Part shown: positions 52,077 to 63,840 of the stretch, piece after piece
Numbering within the stretch: position 1 is the stretch's first letter
Layout: each line of letters opens with the position of its first letter
Source: Mycolicibacter algericus DSM 45454
Lineage (GTDB): Bacteria > Actinomycetota > Actinomycetes > Mycobacteriales > Mycobacteriaceae
Length of the DNA stretch: 64,000 nucleotides
Direction of reading: 5' to 3'
Assembly: GCF_002086455.1 (NCBI RefSeq)
Contig: NZ_MVHC01000016.1
Span: 29,594 to 93,593 of the forward strand
Made by a program: the position numbers and the translations under genes
The notes under the pieces: model-generated
The model's input: the letters and a program-made list of their open reading frames with translations, nothing else
Told to the model about the DNA's origin: nothing
The model's database searches: none

Positions 52077-53251
52077 CCAGCCTGCTGGCGCTGGCCGACC
52101 GTGGTGCCGGGGTACCGCTGCGAGAACTCGCGCTGGTCGGCTTGACCGCCGCGATCATCACCTACTTCACCACCGGGCCGGTCCGCTGGCTGGCCACCCG
52201 GATCGGTGCGGTCGCCTACCCGCGCGAACGCGACGTGCATGTGCAGCCGACCCCGCGGATGGGCGGGCTGGCGATGTACGTCGGCATCGTCGCCGCGATC
52301 TTCCTGGCATCGCAGCTGCCCGCGTTGACCCGCGGCTTCGTCTACTCCACCGGCATGCCGGCGGTGGTGCTGGCCGGCGGGGTGATCATGGGCATCGGCC
52401 TGCTCGACGACAAATGGGGCCTGGACGCGCTGACCAAGTTCGCCGGCCAGATCACCGCCGCCAGCGTGCTGGTCACCATGGGCGTCGCGTGGAGTGTGCT
52501 CTACATCCCGATCGGCGGTGTCGGCACGGTGGTGCTCGATCAGGTGTCATCGATCCTGCTGACCCTGGCGCTGACGGTCTCGATCGTCAACGCGATGAAC
52601 TTCGTGGACGGGCTCGACGGCTTGGCCGCCGGCCTCGGATTGATCACCGCGCTGGCGATCTGCATGTTCTCGGTCGGCGTGCTGTCCGACCACGGTGGCG
52701 ATGTGCTGTTCTACCCGCCCGCGTTGATCTCGGTGGTGCTGGCCGGGGCCTGCCTGGGATTTCTGCCCCACAATTTCAGCCCCGCGAAGATCTTCATGGG
52801 CGACTCGGGATCGATGCTGATCGGTCTGATGCTGGCCGCGGCGTCGACCACCGCCGCCGGCCCGATCTCGCAAACCGCCTACGGCGCCCGTGACGTCTTC
52901 GGGCTGCTGGCGCCGTTCCTGCTGGTAGCGGCCGTGGTCTGCGTACCCGCGCTGGATGTGCTGCTGGCGATCATCCGTCGCACCCGTGCCGGACGTAGCC
53001 CGTTCAGCCCGGACAAGATGCATCTGCACCACCGGCTGCTGCAGATCGGTCACACCGAGCGCCGCGTGGTGCTGCTGATCTACTTGTGGACGGCGATCGT
53101 CGCCTTCGGCGCGGCCGGAACGATCTTCTTCGACCCGCGCTACACCGGGGCGGTGATGCTGGGTGCGATGCTCATCGCGATTGTCGTTACGCTCATCCCG
53201 CTGCTGCGTCGCGGTGACGGACTGGAGAACAGCCCCTACGACACGCGGTAG
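52073..53251 (+). CDS. wecA: Decaprenyl-phosphate GlcNAc-1-phosphate transferase WecA
   Basis: 392-residue, about 11-helix membrane enzyme that moves GlcNAc-1-phosphate from UDP-GlcNAc to decaprenyl phosphate, the first step of the linker joining arabinogalactan to peptidoglycan. Conserved cytoplasmic motifs: PRERDVHVQPTPRMGG, the metal-binding GLLDDKWGLD, NFVDGLDGLAAG, FMGDSGSMLIG and the HLHHRLL loop. GTG start overlaps the upstream stop. It is followed by a small hairpin before the ATP synthase operon. Confidence 0.95.
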   Translation: MTSLLALADRGAGVPLRELALVGLTAAIITYFTTGPVRWLATRIGAVAYPRERDVHVQPTPRMGGLAMYVGIVAAIFLASQLPALTRGFVYSTGMPAVVLAGGVIMGIGLLDDKWGLDALTKFAGQITAASVLVTMGVAWSVLYIPIGGVGTVVLDQVSSILLTLALTVSIVNAMNFVDGLDGLAAGLGLITALAICMFSVGVLSDHGGDVLFYPPALISVVLAGACLGFLPHNFSPAKIFMGDSGSMLIGLMLAAASTTAAGPISQTAYGARDVFGLLAPFLLVAAVVCVPALDVLLAIIRRTRAGRSPFSPDKMHLHHRLLQIGHTERRVVLLIYLWTAIVAFGAAGTIFFDPRYTGAVMLGAMLIAIVVTLIPLLRRGDGLENSPYDTR

Positions 53252-53254
53252 TAG

Positions 53255-53271
53255 CACCGTCTAAGATGGTG
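53255..53271 (+). terminator. Hairpin between wecA and the atp operon
   Basis: CACCGTC (53255-53261), loop TAA, GATGGTG (53265-53271), a 7-bp RNA stem with one G-U pair, followed by TTGT. It starts 4 nt after the wecA stop. Confidence 0.45.
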
Positions 53272-53366
53272 TTGTAGGTGGTTCCGCAGCGCGATCGGGC
53301 ATCCGATACGCTCGGCGGGCAACTTCACGACAGTGATGCAGAGCAAGTCGAGATTGGGGTGAGGCG

Positions 53367-53822
53367 GTGACGACACCAGCGCAGGACGCGCCGTTGGTGT
53401 TGCCGTCGGTGGTATTCCAGCCGATTCGGCTGCTGCTCATTTGCATCGCGCTGACTGCGGTGGCGACGTTGGCCGCGGCCGGGCTCGGTCATGTGATGTT
53501 CGGGGCGTTCTTCGGCTTCGGGCTGGCCCTCGGATTGGTCAACGCGCTGCTGATTCGCCGCTCGGTTCAGTCGATCACCGCCCAAGACCACCCGCTGAAA
53601 TCGAAGATGGCCATGAACTCCGCGACCCGCCTGCTGGTCATCACGGTCGTCGGTCTGGTCGTCGCCTACCTGTTTCGCCCCCAGGGCCTGGGTGTGCTGT
53701 TCGGGCTGGCGCTGTTCGAGGTTCTCTTGGTGGCTACCACCGCACTGCCGGTGATGAAGAAGCTGCGCAGCGAAGCAGCGGCCGGCTCAGATGCTCTTGG
53801 CACGGAAGGGACTGCACAGTAG
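53367..53822 (+). CDS. AtpI-like membrane protein, Rv1303-like
   Basis: 151-residue protein with four transmembrane helices (residues 20-40, 42-65, 85-103, 107-128). It holds the AtpI/UncI position at the head of the ATP synthase operon and is thought to help c-ring assembly or magnesium supply. Basic and glycine marks include [26 protein letters not shown] 53367 is preceded by GGGGTGAGGC. The atpB gene begins 2 nt after its stop. A weak -10 TACGCT lies at 53307-53312. Confidence 0.88.
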   Translation: MTTPAQDAPLVLPSVVFQPIRLLLICIALTAVATLAAAGLGHVMFGAFFGFGLALGLVNALLIRRSVQSITAQDHPLKSKMAMNSATRLLVITVVGLVVAYLFRPQGLGVLFGLALFEVLLVATTALPVMKKLRSEAAAGSDALGTEGTAQ

Positions 53823-53824
53823 CG

Positions 53825-54583
53825 ATGATCGAGACCACCCTGGCCGAGGCCGCGATCGAAGTCGGCCACCACGAGACCGCCGTCTGGCCGGTGCTCGGGA
53901 CCGTCAACATCGACACGATCACCTCCAGCGCTATCGCCGCTGTGGTCGTCATCGCGTTGGCGTTCTATCTGCGGGCCAAGGTCACCTCGACCGGGGTTCC
54001 CGGCGGTGTCCAGTTGTTCTTCGAGGCGATCACCGTTCAGATGCGCAATCAGATCGAGGGTGCGATCGGCATGCGGATCGCCCCGTTCGTGTTGCCGCTG
54101 GCCGTGACCATCTTCGTGTTCATCCTGGTGTCCAACTGGATGGGGGTGTTCCCCGTGCAGTACTCGGATGCCTCCGGAACCAAGGAACTTTTCGCCCCGC
54201 CGGCCTCCGACATCAACTACGTGTTGGCGTTGGCCATGTTCGTGTTCTTCTGCTACCACCTGGCCGGGTTCTGGCGCCGCGGCTTCCTGGGCCACCCGTG
54301 GCGGGTGCTCAAGGGGCACGTGGCCATCCTGGCTCCGATCAACCTGGTCGAGGAGATCGCCAAGCCGGTTTCGCTGTCGCTGCGACTTTTCGGCAACATC
54401 TTCGCCGGCGGCATCCTGGTCGCGCTGATCGCGATGTTCCCGCCCTACATCATGTGGGCGCCCAACGCGATATGGAAAGCGTTCGACTTGTTCGTCGGTC
54501 TGATCCAGGCCTTCATCTTCGCGCTGCTGACCATCTTGTACTTCGCGCAGGCGATGGAGATGGACGAACATGCAGACCACTAG
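53825..54583 (+). CDS. atpB: ATP synthase subunit a
   Basis: 252-residue membrane subunit of Fo that provides the two proton half-channels. The essential arginine facing the c-ring is in [14 protein letters not shown] on the fifth helix; ANFVEE-type sequence [10 protein letters not shown] precedes it, and [21 protein letters not shown] is the last helix. ATG 53825 comes two bases after the AtpI-like stop. The space to atpE contains a perfect hairpin and a strong ribosome-binding site. Confidence 0.96.
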   Translation: MIETTLAEAAIEVGHHETAVWPVLGTVNIDTITSSAIAAVVVIALAFYLRAKVTSTGVPGGVQLFFEAITVQMRNQIEGAIGMRIAPFVLPLAVTIFVFILVSNWMGVFPVQYSDASGTKELFAPPASDINYVLALAMFVFFCYHLAGFWRRGFLGHPWRVLKGHVAILAPINLVEEIAKPVSLSLRLFGNIFAGGILVALIAMFPPYIMWAPNAIWKAFDLFVGLIQAFIFALLTILYFAQAMEMDEHADH

Positions 54584-54599
54584 TAACCAGCAAGCCTGA

Positions 54600-54896
<297 letters not shown>

Positions 54897-54905
54897 TCCG
54901 CTCCT

Positions 54906-55439
54906 ATGGGTGACATGAGCGTCGTCGTCCTGGCCGCGACCCGCCAGGTCGCCGCGGGGGCTGAGGAAGGCGAGACCGCCAACTTCCTGCTTCCCAACGG
55001 CACCTTCTTCGTCGTGCTGGGCATTTTCTTGGTCGTGCTCGGTGTGATCGGCACCTTCGTGGTGCCGCCGATCATGAGGGTGTTGCGGGAGCGCGACAAC
55101 ATGGTCACCAAGACTCTCGCCGACAACCGGGAGTCAGCCGAGCAGTTCGCGGCCGCCGAGGCGGACTACGAGAAGCAGATGGCGGCTGCGCGCCTGGAGG
55201 CGACGACGGTGCGCGACGAGGCTCGAGCCGAGGGCCGCAAGGCCATCGACGAGCAGCGGTCGGCGGCGGAGGCGGAGGTGGCAACCACGTTGCAGGCCGC
55301 CAACGAGCAACTCAAGCAGGAAGGCAATGCGGTGAGTGAGCAGTTGCAGGCCCGGGTGGCGACCCTGTCAGCCACACTGGCCGGTCGGATTCTCGGCGTC
55401 GAGGCCGAGACACTCTCCGCGGCGAACACGGGGCGGTAG
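54906..55439 (+). CDS. atpF: ATP synthase subunit b
   Basis: 177-residue peripheral-stalk subunit: one N-terminal transmembrane helix ([20 protein letters not shown], residues 36-55) and a long Glu/Ala/Arg/Gln coiled coil. It pairs with the b-delta fusion encoded next. ATG 54906 gives the usual N-terminal length; ATG 54915 is possible. It lies 9 nt after atpE and 8 nt before atpFH. Confidence 0.94.
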   Translation: MGDMSVVVLAATRQVAAGAEEGETANFLLPNGTFFVVLGIFLVVLGVIGTFVVPPIMRVLRERDNMVTKTLADNRESAEQFAAAEADYEKQMAAARLEATTVRDEARAEGRKAIDEQRSAAEAEVATTLQAANEQLKQEGNAVSEQLQARVATLSATLAGRILGVEAETLSAANTGR

Positions 55440-55447
55440 CAACAGAG

Positions 55448-56785
55448 ATGTCGACATTCATCGGGCAGCTGGTCGGCTTTGCCGTCATCGTCTGGTTGCT
55501 GGTCAAGTTTGTGTTTCCGCCGGTGCGCCGACTGATGGCGGACCAGCAGGAGTCGGTGCGTCGCCAGCTGGAGGAGGCCGCTGCGGCCGCTGCCCGGCTG
55601 ACCGAGGCCGGCCAGGCGCACGCCACTGCGATCGCCAACGCTGAGACCGAGTCGCAGCGGGTGACCGCCGAAGCCCGCACCGACGCTGAGCGGATCGCTG
55701 AGCAACTGCGCGGACAGGCCGGCGTCGAAGCGGAGCGCGTCAAGTCCGCCGGCGGCCAGCAGGTGGGCCTGATGCGTGCGCAGCTGATTCGCGAACTGCG
55801 TGCCGGCCTCGGGGCCGAAGCGGTCCAGCGGGCGGCCGAGCTGGTTCGCGACCACGTCGCCGACCCGCAACGCCAGGCCGCAACCGTCGACCGGTTCCTC
55901 GACGAACTCGATGCGATGGCGCCGAAGTCGGTCGAGGTCGAGTCACCGATTCTGGCCCGCATGCGCTCCGCCAGCCGGGAGGCGCTGGCGGGCCTGCTCG
56001 ACAAGTTCGACACGGTGGCAGACAGCCTCGATGAGCAGGGGCTGACCGCGCTGGCCAGTGACCTCACCGCGGTCGCCGAGGTGTTGGAGCGCGAGACCGT
56101 GGTGGCACGGCACCTGACGGCGCCGACCGAAGACCCCGCTCCGAAGGTTCGTCTGGTGCAGCGGTTGTTCTCCGGCAAGATCGGTGATCCGGCCCTGACG
56201 CTGGTCTCCGACGCCGCCTCGGCCCGTTGGTCCAACGATGGCGACCTCATCGCGGCGACCGAACACGTTGCACGGCAGGCGCTGCTGCTGTCTGCCGAAC
56301 GCGCGGACAGCCTCGACGAGGTGGAAGATCAGCTGTTCCGGTTCTCCCGCATCCTCGACGCCCAGCCCCGGCTGGACACGCTGCTCAGCGACACCGCAAC
56401 GCCGGCCGCCGGCCGAGTCGGGCTGGTGCGCAACGTCATCGGTGGCGGCAGTGGTGCGAACTCGATCACCACCGCGCTGCTGGAGCAGACGGTCCGGCTG
56501 CTGCGCGGTCAGTCCGCGCAGCAGGCGATCACCGAACTCGCCCAGATCGCGGTGGCACGCCGCGGCGAAGTGGTGGCGCACGTCGGGGCGGCCGCCGAAC
56601 TCAGCGACGCCCAGCGCTCCCGGCTCAACACCGTGCTGAGCCGGATCTACAGCCACCCGGTGCGGGTGCAGGTCGGTGTCGACCCCGAACTGTTGGGCGG
56701 GCTGGCGATCTCCGTCGGCGACGAGGTGATCGACGGGACGCTGTCCTCGCGCCTGGCCGCCGCAAAGACGCAATTGCCCGACTGA
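55448..56785 (+). CDS. atpFH: ATP synthase b-delta fusion subunit
   Basis: 445-residue mycobacterial fusion. Residues 1-165 are a second b subunit (b') with an N-terminal membrane helix [22 protein letters not shown] and coiled coil; residues 260-445 are the delta (OSCP) subunit, with the typical C-terminal [32 protein letters not shown]. It anchors F1 to the stalk. The fusion and its about 100-residue linker are characteristic of mycobacteria and relatives, supporting the organism assignment. Confidence 0.96.
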   Translation: MSTFIGQLVGFAVIVWLLVKFVFPPVRRLMADQQESVRRQLEEAAAAAARLTEAGQAHATAIANAETESQRVTAEARTDAERIAEQLRGQAGVEAERVKSAGGQQVGLMRAQLIRELRAGLGAEAVQRAAELVRDHVADPQRQAATVDRFLDELDAMAPKSVEVESPILARMRSASREALAGLLDKFDTVADSLDEQGLTALASDLTAVAEVLERETVVARHLTAPTEDPAPKVRLVQRLFSGKIGDPALTLVSDAASARWSNDGDLIAATEHVARQALLLSAERADSLDEVEDQLFRFSRILDAQPRLDTLLSDTATPAAGRVGLVRNVIGGGSGANSITTALLEQTVRLLRGQSAQQAITELAQIAVARRGEVVAHVGAAAELSDAQRSRLNTVLSRIYSHPVRVQVGVDPELLGGLAISVGDEVIDGTLSSRLAAAKTQLPD

Positions 56786-56830
56786 CCAAAAACCTAGATT
56801 CATCACCAAGAGGCAGGAAGACGAAAAGCC

Positions 56831-58480
56831 ATGGCAGAGTTGACAATCTCCGCTGACGACATTCAGGGGGCGATCGAGGAGTACGTGGGCTCCTTCAGCG
56901 CCGACACCGCGCGCGAGGAGGTCGGCACCGTCATCGACGCCGGTGACGGCATCGCACACGTCGAAGGCCTGCCTTCGGTCATGACCCAGGAGCTCCTCGA
57001 GTTCCCCGGCGGGGTGCTGGGCGTTGCGCTCAACCTCGACGAGCACAGCGTCGGCACGGTGATCCTGGGCGACTTCGAGAACATCGAGCAGGGCCAGCAG
57101 GTCAAACGCACCGGTGAGGTCCTCTCGGTGCCGGTGGGTGACGGCTTCCTCGGTCGCGTGGTCAACCCCCTCGGCCAGCCGATCGACGCCCGAGGCGAGA
57201 TCGAGTCCGAGACCCGCCGTCCGCTGGAGATGCAGGCTCCCTCGGTGGTGCAGCGCCAGAGCGTGTCCGAGCCGCTGCAGACCGGGGTCAAGGCCGTCGA
57301 CGCCATGACGCCGATCGGCCGCGGCCAGCGCCAGCTCATCATCGGCGACCGCAAGACCGGCAAGACCGCGCTCTGCGTCGACACGATCCTCAACCAGCGT
57401 CAGAACTGGGAGACCGGCGACCCCAAGCAGCAGGTCCGCTGCGTGTACGTCGCGATCGGCCAGAAGGGCACCACCATCGCCAGCGTGCGCCGCGCGCTGG
57501 AGGAGGGCGGCGCCATGGACTACACCACGATCGTCGCCGCCCCGGCGTCGGACTCCGCCGGCTTCAAATGGCTGGCGCCCTACACCGGTTCGGCGATCGC
57601 CCAGCACTGGATGTACCAGGGCAAGCACGTGCTGATCGTGTTCGACGACCTGACCAAACAGGCCGAGGCCTACCGCGCCATCTCACTGCTGCTGCGCCGT
57701 CCGCCGGGCCGTGAGGCTTACCCGGGTGACGTGTTCTACCTGCACTCGCGGCTGCTGGAGCGTTGCGCCAAGCTCTCCGATGAGCTGGGCGGTGGGTCGC
57801 TGACCGGCCTGCCGATCATCGAGACCAAGGCCAACGACATCTCGGCCTACATCCCGACCAACGTCATCTCGATCACCGACGGCCAGTGCTTCCTGGAGAG
57901 CGACCTGTTCAACCAGGGTGTGCGCCCGGCCATCAACGTCGGTGTGTCGGTGTCCCGAGTCGGTGGCGCCGCGCAGATCAAGGCCATGAAGGAGGTGGCT
58001 GGCTCGCTGCGGCTGGACCTGTCGCAATACCGCGAGCTGGAGGCCTTCGCGGCCTTCGCCTCCGACCTGGACGCCACCAGCAAGGCGCAGCTGGACCGCG
58101 GTGCCCGACTGGTGGAGCTGCTCAAGCAGCCGCAGTTCGCGCCGATGCCCGTCGAGGAGCAGGTGGTCTCGATCTTCCTGGGCACCGAGGGGCACCTGGA
58201 CTCGGTGCCGGTCGAGGACGTGGCCCGCTTCGAAAGCGAGCTGCTCGACCACATCAGGGCCTCCGAGGGCGAGCTGCTGAGCGGGATCCGCGAGTCCAAG
58301 AAACTCTCGGATGAGGCCAGCGAGAAGCTGGTCGGGGTCATCAACCAGTTCAAGAAGGGCTTCGCGGCCACCGACGGCAGTTCGGTGGTGCCCGACGAAC
58401 GTGTCGAAGCGCTCGACGAGGACGAGCTGGGCAAGGAAGCGGTGCAGGTCCGCAAGGCCCCGCCGGCGAAGAAGAAGTAG
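56831..58480 (+). CDS. atpA: ATP synthase subunit alpha
   Basis: 549-residue F1 subunit with noncatalytic nucleotide sites. P-loop [13 protein letters not shown] is near residue 172; [14 protein letters not shown] is the alpha signature with its arginine finger. The C-terminus carries the mycobacterial extension from about 514 ([20 protein letters not shown] and a lysine-rich end), known to suppress ATP hydrolysis by hooking onto gamma. ATG 56831 follows GAGGCAGGAAG. In line with atpFH and atpG. Confidence 0.97.
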   Translation: MAELTISADDIQGAIEEYVGSFSADTAREEVGTVIDAGDGIAHVEGLPSVMTQELLEFPGGVLGVALNLDEHSVGTVILGDFENIEQGQQVKRTGEVLSVPVGDGFLGRVVNPLGQPIDARGEIESETRRPLEMQAPSVVQRQSVSEPLQTGVKAVDAMTPIGRGQRQLIIGDRKTGKTALCVDTILNQRQNWETGDPKQQVRCVYVAIGQKGTTIASVRRALEEGGAMDYTTIVAAPASDSAGFKWLAPYTGSAIAQHWMYQGKHVLIVFDDLTKQAEAYRAISLLLRRPPGREAYPGDVFYLHSRLLERCAKLSDELGGGSLTGLPIIETKANDISAYIPTNVISITDGQCFLESDLFNQGVRPAINVGVSVSRVGGAAQIKAMKEVAGSLRLDLSQYRELEAFAAFASDLDATSKAQLDRGARLVELLKQPQFAPMPVEEQVVSIFLGTEGHLDSVPVEDVARFESELLDHIRASEGELLSGIRESKKLSDEASEKLVGVINQFKKGFAATDGSSVVPDERVEALDEDELGKEAVQVRKAPPAKKK

Positions 58481-58487
58481 CAGCGCC

Positions 58488-59414
58488 ATGGCAGCCACAC
58501 TTCGGGAACTACGCGGACGAATCCGCTCCGCCGGGTCGATCAAGAAGATCACCAAGGCCCAGGAGCTGATCGCCACCTCGCGTATCGGCCGGGCGCAGGC
58601 CCGGCTCCAGACGGCGAGGCCGTACGCCGACGAGATCACCCGGATGCTCACGACGTTGGCCGCCGAGGCGGCCCTGGACCACCCGTTGTTGGTCGAGCGC
58701 GACAACCGCACCCGAGCGGGAGTGCTGGTGGTGTCGAGTGACCGCGGCCTGTGTGGCGGCTACAACGCCAACGTCTTCCGTCGGGCCGAGGAGCTGTTCG
58801 CGCTGCTGCGCTCGGAGGGCAAGGAGCCGGTCCTCTACGTCGTGGGCCGGAAGGCACTGGCCTACTACACGTTCCGGAACTGGGACATCACCGACTCGTG
58901 GACCGGTTTCTCCGAGCAGCCGACCTATGAGAACGCCGCTGAGATCGCTTCGACGCTGGTCGACGCGTTCATGTCCGGAGTCGACGACGAGGGCAACGAC
59001 CCGGGTGCCGACGGGGTGCTCGGCGTCGACGAGTTGCACGTCGTGGCAACCGATTTCCGCTCAATGCTGTCGCAGTCGGCGGAAGCCCGCCGGATCGCGC
59101 CGATGCTGGTGGAGTACATCGGTGAGGATGAGAGCGGTCCTCGGACGCTGTACTCGTTCGAGCCGGACGCCACCACGCTGTTCGACTCGCTGCTGCCGCG
59201 GTATCTGACCACCCGCGTGTACGCGGCGCTGCTGGACTCGGCGGCATCGGAGCTGGCCTCGCGCCAGCGCGCAATGAAGTCGGCGACCGACAACGCCGAC
59301 GACTTGATCAAGGCGTTGACACTGGAGGCCAACCGCGAGCGCCAGGCCCAGATCACCCAGGAAATCAGCGAAATCGTCGGTGGTGCGAACGCCCTCGCCG
59401 ACGCCGCCCGGTAA
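58488..59414 (+). CDS. atpG: ATP synthase subunit gamma
   Basis: 308-residue central rotor shaft. The N- and C-terminal coiled-coil helices are [29 protein letters not shown] and the last about 60 residues ending [27 protein letters not shown] is the family block. The acidic insertion [19 protein letters not shown] around residues 164-182 is the extra mycobacterial gamma loop linked to latency of ATPase activity. ATG 58488 lies 7 nt after the atpA stop. Confidence 0.96.
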   Translation: MAATLRELRGRIRSAGSIKKITKAQELIATSRIGRAQARLQTARPYADEITRMLTTLAAEAALDHPLLVERDNRTRAGVLVVSSDRGLCGGYNANVFRRAEELFALLRSEGKEPVLYVVGRKALAYYTFRNWDITDSWTGFSEQPTYENAAEIASTLVDAFMSGVDDEGNDPGADGVLGVDELHVVATDFRSMLSQSAEARRIAPMLVEYIGEDESGPRTLYSFEPDATTLFDSLLPRYLTTRVYAALLDSAASELASRQRAMKSATDNADDLIKALTLEANRERQAQITQEISEIVGGANALADAAR

Positions 59415-59432
59415 GCCCCCGCTAAGCACTAG

Positions 59433-60878
<1,446 letters not shown>

Positions 60879-60912
60879 CGCGAAATCCTCTGACCGCGAA
60901 AGGCGGTGGGTA

Positions 60913-61278
60913 GTGGCAGAGATTGACGTCGACATCGTCGCGGTCGATCGGAAGGTGTGGTCGGGCAAGGCGACGTTCATCTTCACCCGGACCACCGTGG
61001 GTGAGATCGGGATCTACCCGCGGCACATCCCGCTGGTCGCCGAACTCGTCGACGACGCGATGGTGCGCGTGGACCGCGTCGAGGAGGGCGAGCTGCGGCT
61101 GGCGGTGCACGGCGGCTTCCTGTCGGTCACCGACGAGGGCGTCAGCATCCTGGCCGAATCCGTCGACTTCGCCGCGGAGATCGACGAAGCAACCGCACGG
61201 CACGATGCCAACTCCAACGACCCGAAGTTGGCGGCTCAGGGCAGGGCTAGGCTTCGTGCCCTGGGCGTGATCGATTAG
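60913..61278 (+). CDS. atpC: ATP synthase subunit epsilon
   Basis: 121-residue rotor subunit that couples gamma to the c-ring and modulates hydrolysis. The N-terminal beta-sandwich is present ([32 protein letters not shown]) and the C-terminal part is short, as in M. tuberculosis, consistent with a weak inhibitory helix. GTG 60913 has GAAAGGCGG upstream and yields the usual [13 protein letters not shown] start. Last gene of the ATP synthase operon; a DUF2550 gene follows 14 nt later. Confidence 0.94.
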   Translation: MAEIDVDIVAVDRKVWSGKATFIFTRTTVGEIGIYPRHIPLVAELVDDAMVRVDRVEEGELRLAVHGGFLSVTDEGVSILAESVDFAAEIDEATARHDANSNDPKLAAQGRARLRALGVID

Positions 61279-61292
61279 CGGAGCGTGAACCG

Positions 61293-61736
61293 ATGAGCAC
61301 GCCCATGATCGGCATGGTCGTGCTCGTCGCCGTACTCTTCGGCGCGGTGCTGGCGCTGAGCTACCGGCTGTGGAAACTGCGCCAGGGCGGCACCGCCGCG
61401 ATCATGCGCGACTTGCCGGCCGTAGGGGGACACGGTTGGCGCCACGGCGTGGTCCGTTATCGAGGCGGCGAAGCCGCGTTCTACCGGCTCTCGAGCGTGC
61501 GGCTGTGGCCGGATCGCCGGCTGTCGCGCCGCGGGGTGGACGTGGTGTCGCGGCGTGCGCCACGCGGCGACGAATTCGACATCATGACCGATGAGATCGT
61601 GGTGCTGGAACTGCGCGACACCACCCAAGACCGCCGGGTGGGTTTCGAGATAGCGCTGGACCGCGGTGCCCGCACCGCGTTCCTGTCCTGGCTGGAGGCG
61701 CGCCCGTCGCCCCGGTCCCGCCGTCACAGTTACTGA
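61293..61736 (+). CDS. DUF2550 membrane-anchored protein, Rv1312-like
   Basis: 147-residue protein with one N-terminal transmembrane helix (MIGMVVLVAVLFGAVLALSYRLW) and a cytoplasmic or periplasmic beta-rich domain rich in arginine, with WRHGVVRYRGGEAAFYRLSSVRLWPDRRLSRRG. It belongs to the actinobacterial DUF2550 family always found after atpC. Function unknown. The 14-nt spacing suggests co-transcription with the atp operon. It converges on the cobalamin adenosyltransferase gene. Confidence 0.9.
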   Translation: MSTPMIGMVVLVAVLFGAVLALSYRLWKLRQGGTAAIMRDLPAVGGHGWRHGVVRYRGGEAAFYRLSSVRLWPDRRLSRRGVDVVSRRAPRGDEFDIMTDEIVVLELRDTTQDRRVGFEIALDRGARTAFLSWLEARPSPRSRRHSY

Positions 61737-61772
61737 TCTGACTGTTGATCTGACGGAACCGTTTGGCGGCGC

Positions 61773-62363
61773 CTACTTTTCGGGACGGTCGGTGCGCTCG
61801 CCGCCCGGCTGCCACAGCACGTCGCCGTCGGCGTTGGCCACCCGGCACAATACGAACATCAAGTCCGACAACCGATTCAGGTACTTCGCCGGCAGCACCG
61901 ACACGCCGTCGGGGTAAGCCTCGACTGCCGCCCACGCCGACCGCTCGGCGCGGCGCGCCGCGGTGCGGGCGACGTGCAGCAGCGCCGACAGCGGCGAACC
62001 GCCCGGCAGGATGAACGAGTTCAACGCCGGCAGCGGCTCGTTGTATTCATCGCACCACGCCTCCACCCGATCGATGTAGTCCTGGGTGATGCGCAGTGGC
62101 GGGTACTTGGGGTTCTCCACCACGGGAGTGGCCAGGTCGGCGCCGGTGTCGAACAGATCGTTCTGGATGCGCAGCAGCGTCGCGCTGACCGATTCGTCGG
62201 GTTTGCCCAGCGCGATGGCGACACCGATCGCGGCGTTGGCCTCCTCGACATCGGCGTAGGCCACCAGGCGCGGGTCGGTCTTGGGGACCCGGGAGAAGTC
62301 GCTCAATCCCGTGGTGCCGTCGTCGCCGGTGCGGGTGTACACGCGGGTGATATGCACTGCCAT
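61773..62363 (-). CDS. Cob(I)alamin adenosyltransferase, PduO type
   Basis: 196-residue trimeric enzyme that attaches adenosyl to cob(I)alamin, making coenzyme B12 for methylmalonyl-CoA mutase and related enzymes. Motifs: [19 protein letters not shown] (ATP loop), [50 protein letters not shown] (ATP-binding Arg pair) and [15 protein letters not shown] minus-strand TACGGT (62371-62376) ends 7 nt before the ATG, predicting leaderless translation. Divergent from murA; equivalent to Rv1314c. Confidence 0.94.
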   Translation of the reverse strand: MAVHITRVYTRTGDDGTTGLSDFSRVPKTDPRLVAYADVEEANAAIGVAIALGKPDESVSATLLRIQNDLFDTGADLATPVVENPKYPPLRITQDYIDRVEAWCDEYNEPLPALNSFILPGGSPLSALLHVARTAARRAERSAWAAVEAYPDGVSVLPAKYLNRLSDLMFVLCRVANADGDVLWQPGGERTDRPEK

Positions 62364-62451
62364 GGCCCAAACCGTACCGGGCGCGACAACCGGTGCGAGC
62401 CGGGCGGGCAGCAGCGCCGGGATTCGGTCGGGGTCAGCGGCCAGTCGTCAC

Positions 62452-62457
62452 TACACT
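62452..62457 (+). promoter_or_regulatory. -10 element TACACT, predicted leaderless murA start
   Basis: TACACT ends 7 nt before GTG 62465. No clear ribosome-binding site precedes the GTG, which supports a leaderless mRNA. Confidence 0.45.
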
Positions 62458-62464
62458 GACGCGC

Positions 62465-63718
62465 GTGGGTGAGCGTTTCGTGGTTACCGGCGGCAACCGG
62501 CTGTCCGGGGAGGTCGCCGTCGGCGGCGCTAAGAACAGCGTTCTCAAACTGATGGCGGCGGCGCTGCTGGCCGAGGGCACCAGCACCATCACCAATTGCC
62601 CGGACATCCTCGACGTGCCGCTGATGGCCGAGGTGCTGCGCGGCCTGGGCGCCAACGTCGAGCTCGACGGGACCACGGTGCGGATCACCTCGCCCGACGA
62701 ACCCAAGTACGACGCCGACTTCGCCGCGGTCCGGCAGTTCCGGGCCTCGGTGTGTGTGCTGGGGCCGTTGGTGGGCCGCTGCCTGCGGGCGAAGGTCGCC
62801 TTGCCGGGTGGCGACGCGATCGGGTCGCGACCGCTCGACATGCACCAGGCCGGCCTGCGTCAGCTGGGCGCCACCTGCAACATCGAGCACGGGTGTGTGG
62901 TCGCGCATGCCGAGGCGCTGCACGGCGCCGAGATCCAGTTGGAGTTTCCCTCGGTCGGCGCCACCGAGAACATCTTGATGGCGGCGGTGCTGGCCGAAGG
63001 CGTCACGACGATCCACAACGCGGCGCGCGAGCCCGACGTCGCCGACCTGTGCACCATGCTCAACCAGATGGGCGCGCAGATCGAGGGCGCGGGGTCGCCG
63101 ACGCTGAAGATCACCGGCGTGCCGCGGCTGTACCCGACCGAACACGAGGTGATCGGGGACCGGATCGTTGCTGCAACCTGGGCCATCGCCGCGGTGATGA
63201 CTCGCGGCGACATCGCGGTGTCCGGAGTGGACCCGGCCCATTTGCAGCTCGTGCTGCACAAGTTGCACGACGCCGGGGCGACCGTCACCCAGCACGACAA
63301 CGGCTTCCGGGTGGTCCAGTACGACCGCCCCAAGGCCGTGAATGTCGCGACCTTGCCGTTCCCGGGGTTCCCGACCGATCTGCAGCCGATGGCGATCGGC
63401 TTGGCGGCGATCGCCGACGGAACGTCGATGATCACCGAGAACGTCTTCGAGGCGAGGTTCCGGTTCGTCGAGGAGATGATCCGGCTGGGCGCCGACGCCC
63501 GCACCGACGGACACCACGCGGTGGTGCGCGGTCTGCCGCAGCTCTCGAGTGCGCCGGTGTGGGCGTCCGACATCCGTGCCGGTGCCGGCCTGGTCCTTGC
63601 GGGCCTGGTCGCAGACGGTGACACCGAGGTCCACGACGTCTACCACATCGATCGGGGGTACCCGTTGTTCGTGGAGTACCTGGCCGGTCTCGGCGCCGAA
63701 ATCGAGCGTGTAAGATAG
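62465..63718 (+). CDS. murA: UDP-N-acetylglucosamine 1-carboxyvinyltransferase
   Basis: 417-residue enzyme for the first committed step of peptidoglycan synthesis, adding enolpyruvate to UDP-GlcNAc. [16 protein letters not shown] is the N-terminal catalytic Lys-Asn region. The active-site loop reads [11 protein letters not shown]: Asp117 replaces the Cys that fosfomycin alkylates, so intrinsic fosfomycin resistance is expected, as in other mycobacteria. FPTDLQPM and the C-terminal [19 protein letters not shown] complete the family. GTG 62465 is chosen for the family start and TACACT 7 nt upstream. The ribosomal RNA promoter follows. Confidence 0.97.
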   Translation: MGERFVVTGGNRLSGEVAVGGAKNSVLKLMAAALLAEGTSTITNCPDILDVPLMAEVLRGLGANVELDGTTVRITSPDEPKYDADFAAVRQFRASVCVLGPLVGRCLRAKVALPGGDAIGSRPLDMHQAGLRQLGATCNIEHGCVVAHAEALHGAEIQLEFPSVGATENILMAAVLAEGVTTIHNAAREPDVADLCTMLNQMGAQIEGAGSPTLKITGVPRLYPTEHEVIGDRIVAATWAIAAVMTRGDIAVSGVDPAHLQLVLHKLHDAGATVTQHDNGFRVVQYDRPKAVNVATLPFPGFPTDLQPMAIGLAAIADGTSMITENVFEARFRFVEEMIRLGADARTDGHHAVVRGLPQLSSAPVWASDIRAGAGLVLAGLVADGDTEVHDVYHIDRGYPLFVEYLAGLGAEIERVR

Positions 63719-63804
63719 GTCAGGCCGGCGCCCCGTACGCGGATCGTCGAGCAGTCTGGCTTGAGCAGTTTGGCAGGCCTTCCGGTAACCCGAAAAGTTC
63801 GGAG

Positions 63805-63833
63805 TTGACTCAACTCCGGCTAGCGAGTAGAGT
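63805..63833 (+). promoter_or_regulatory. rRNA operon promoter (conserved leader promoter type)
   Basis: TTGACT (63805-63810), 17-nt spacer, TAGAGT (63828-63833), then GGCGGGGTTGCC, matching the leader-proximal rrn promoter of mycobacteria as I remember it. It lies 86 nt after murA. Any further upstream promoter is not obvious and could be inside murA. Confidence 0.8.
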
Positions 63834-63840
63834 GGCGGGG

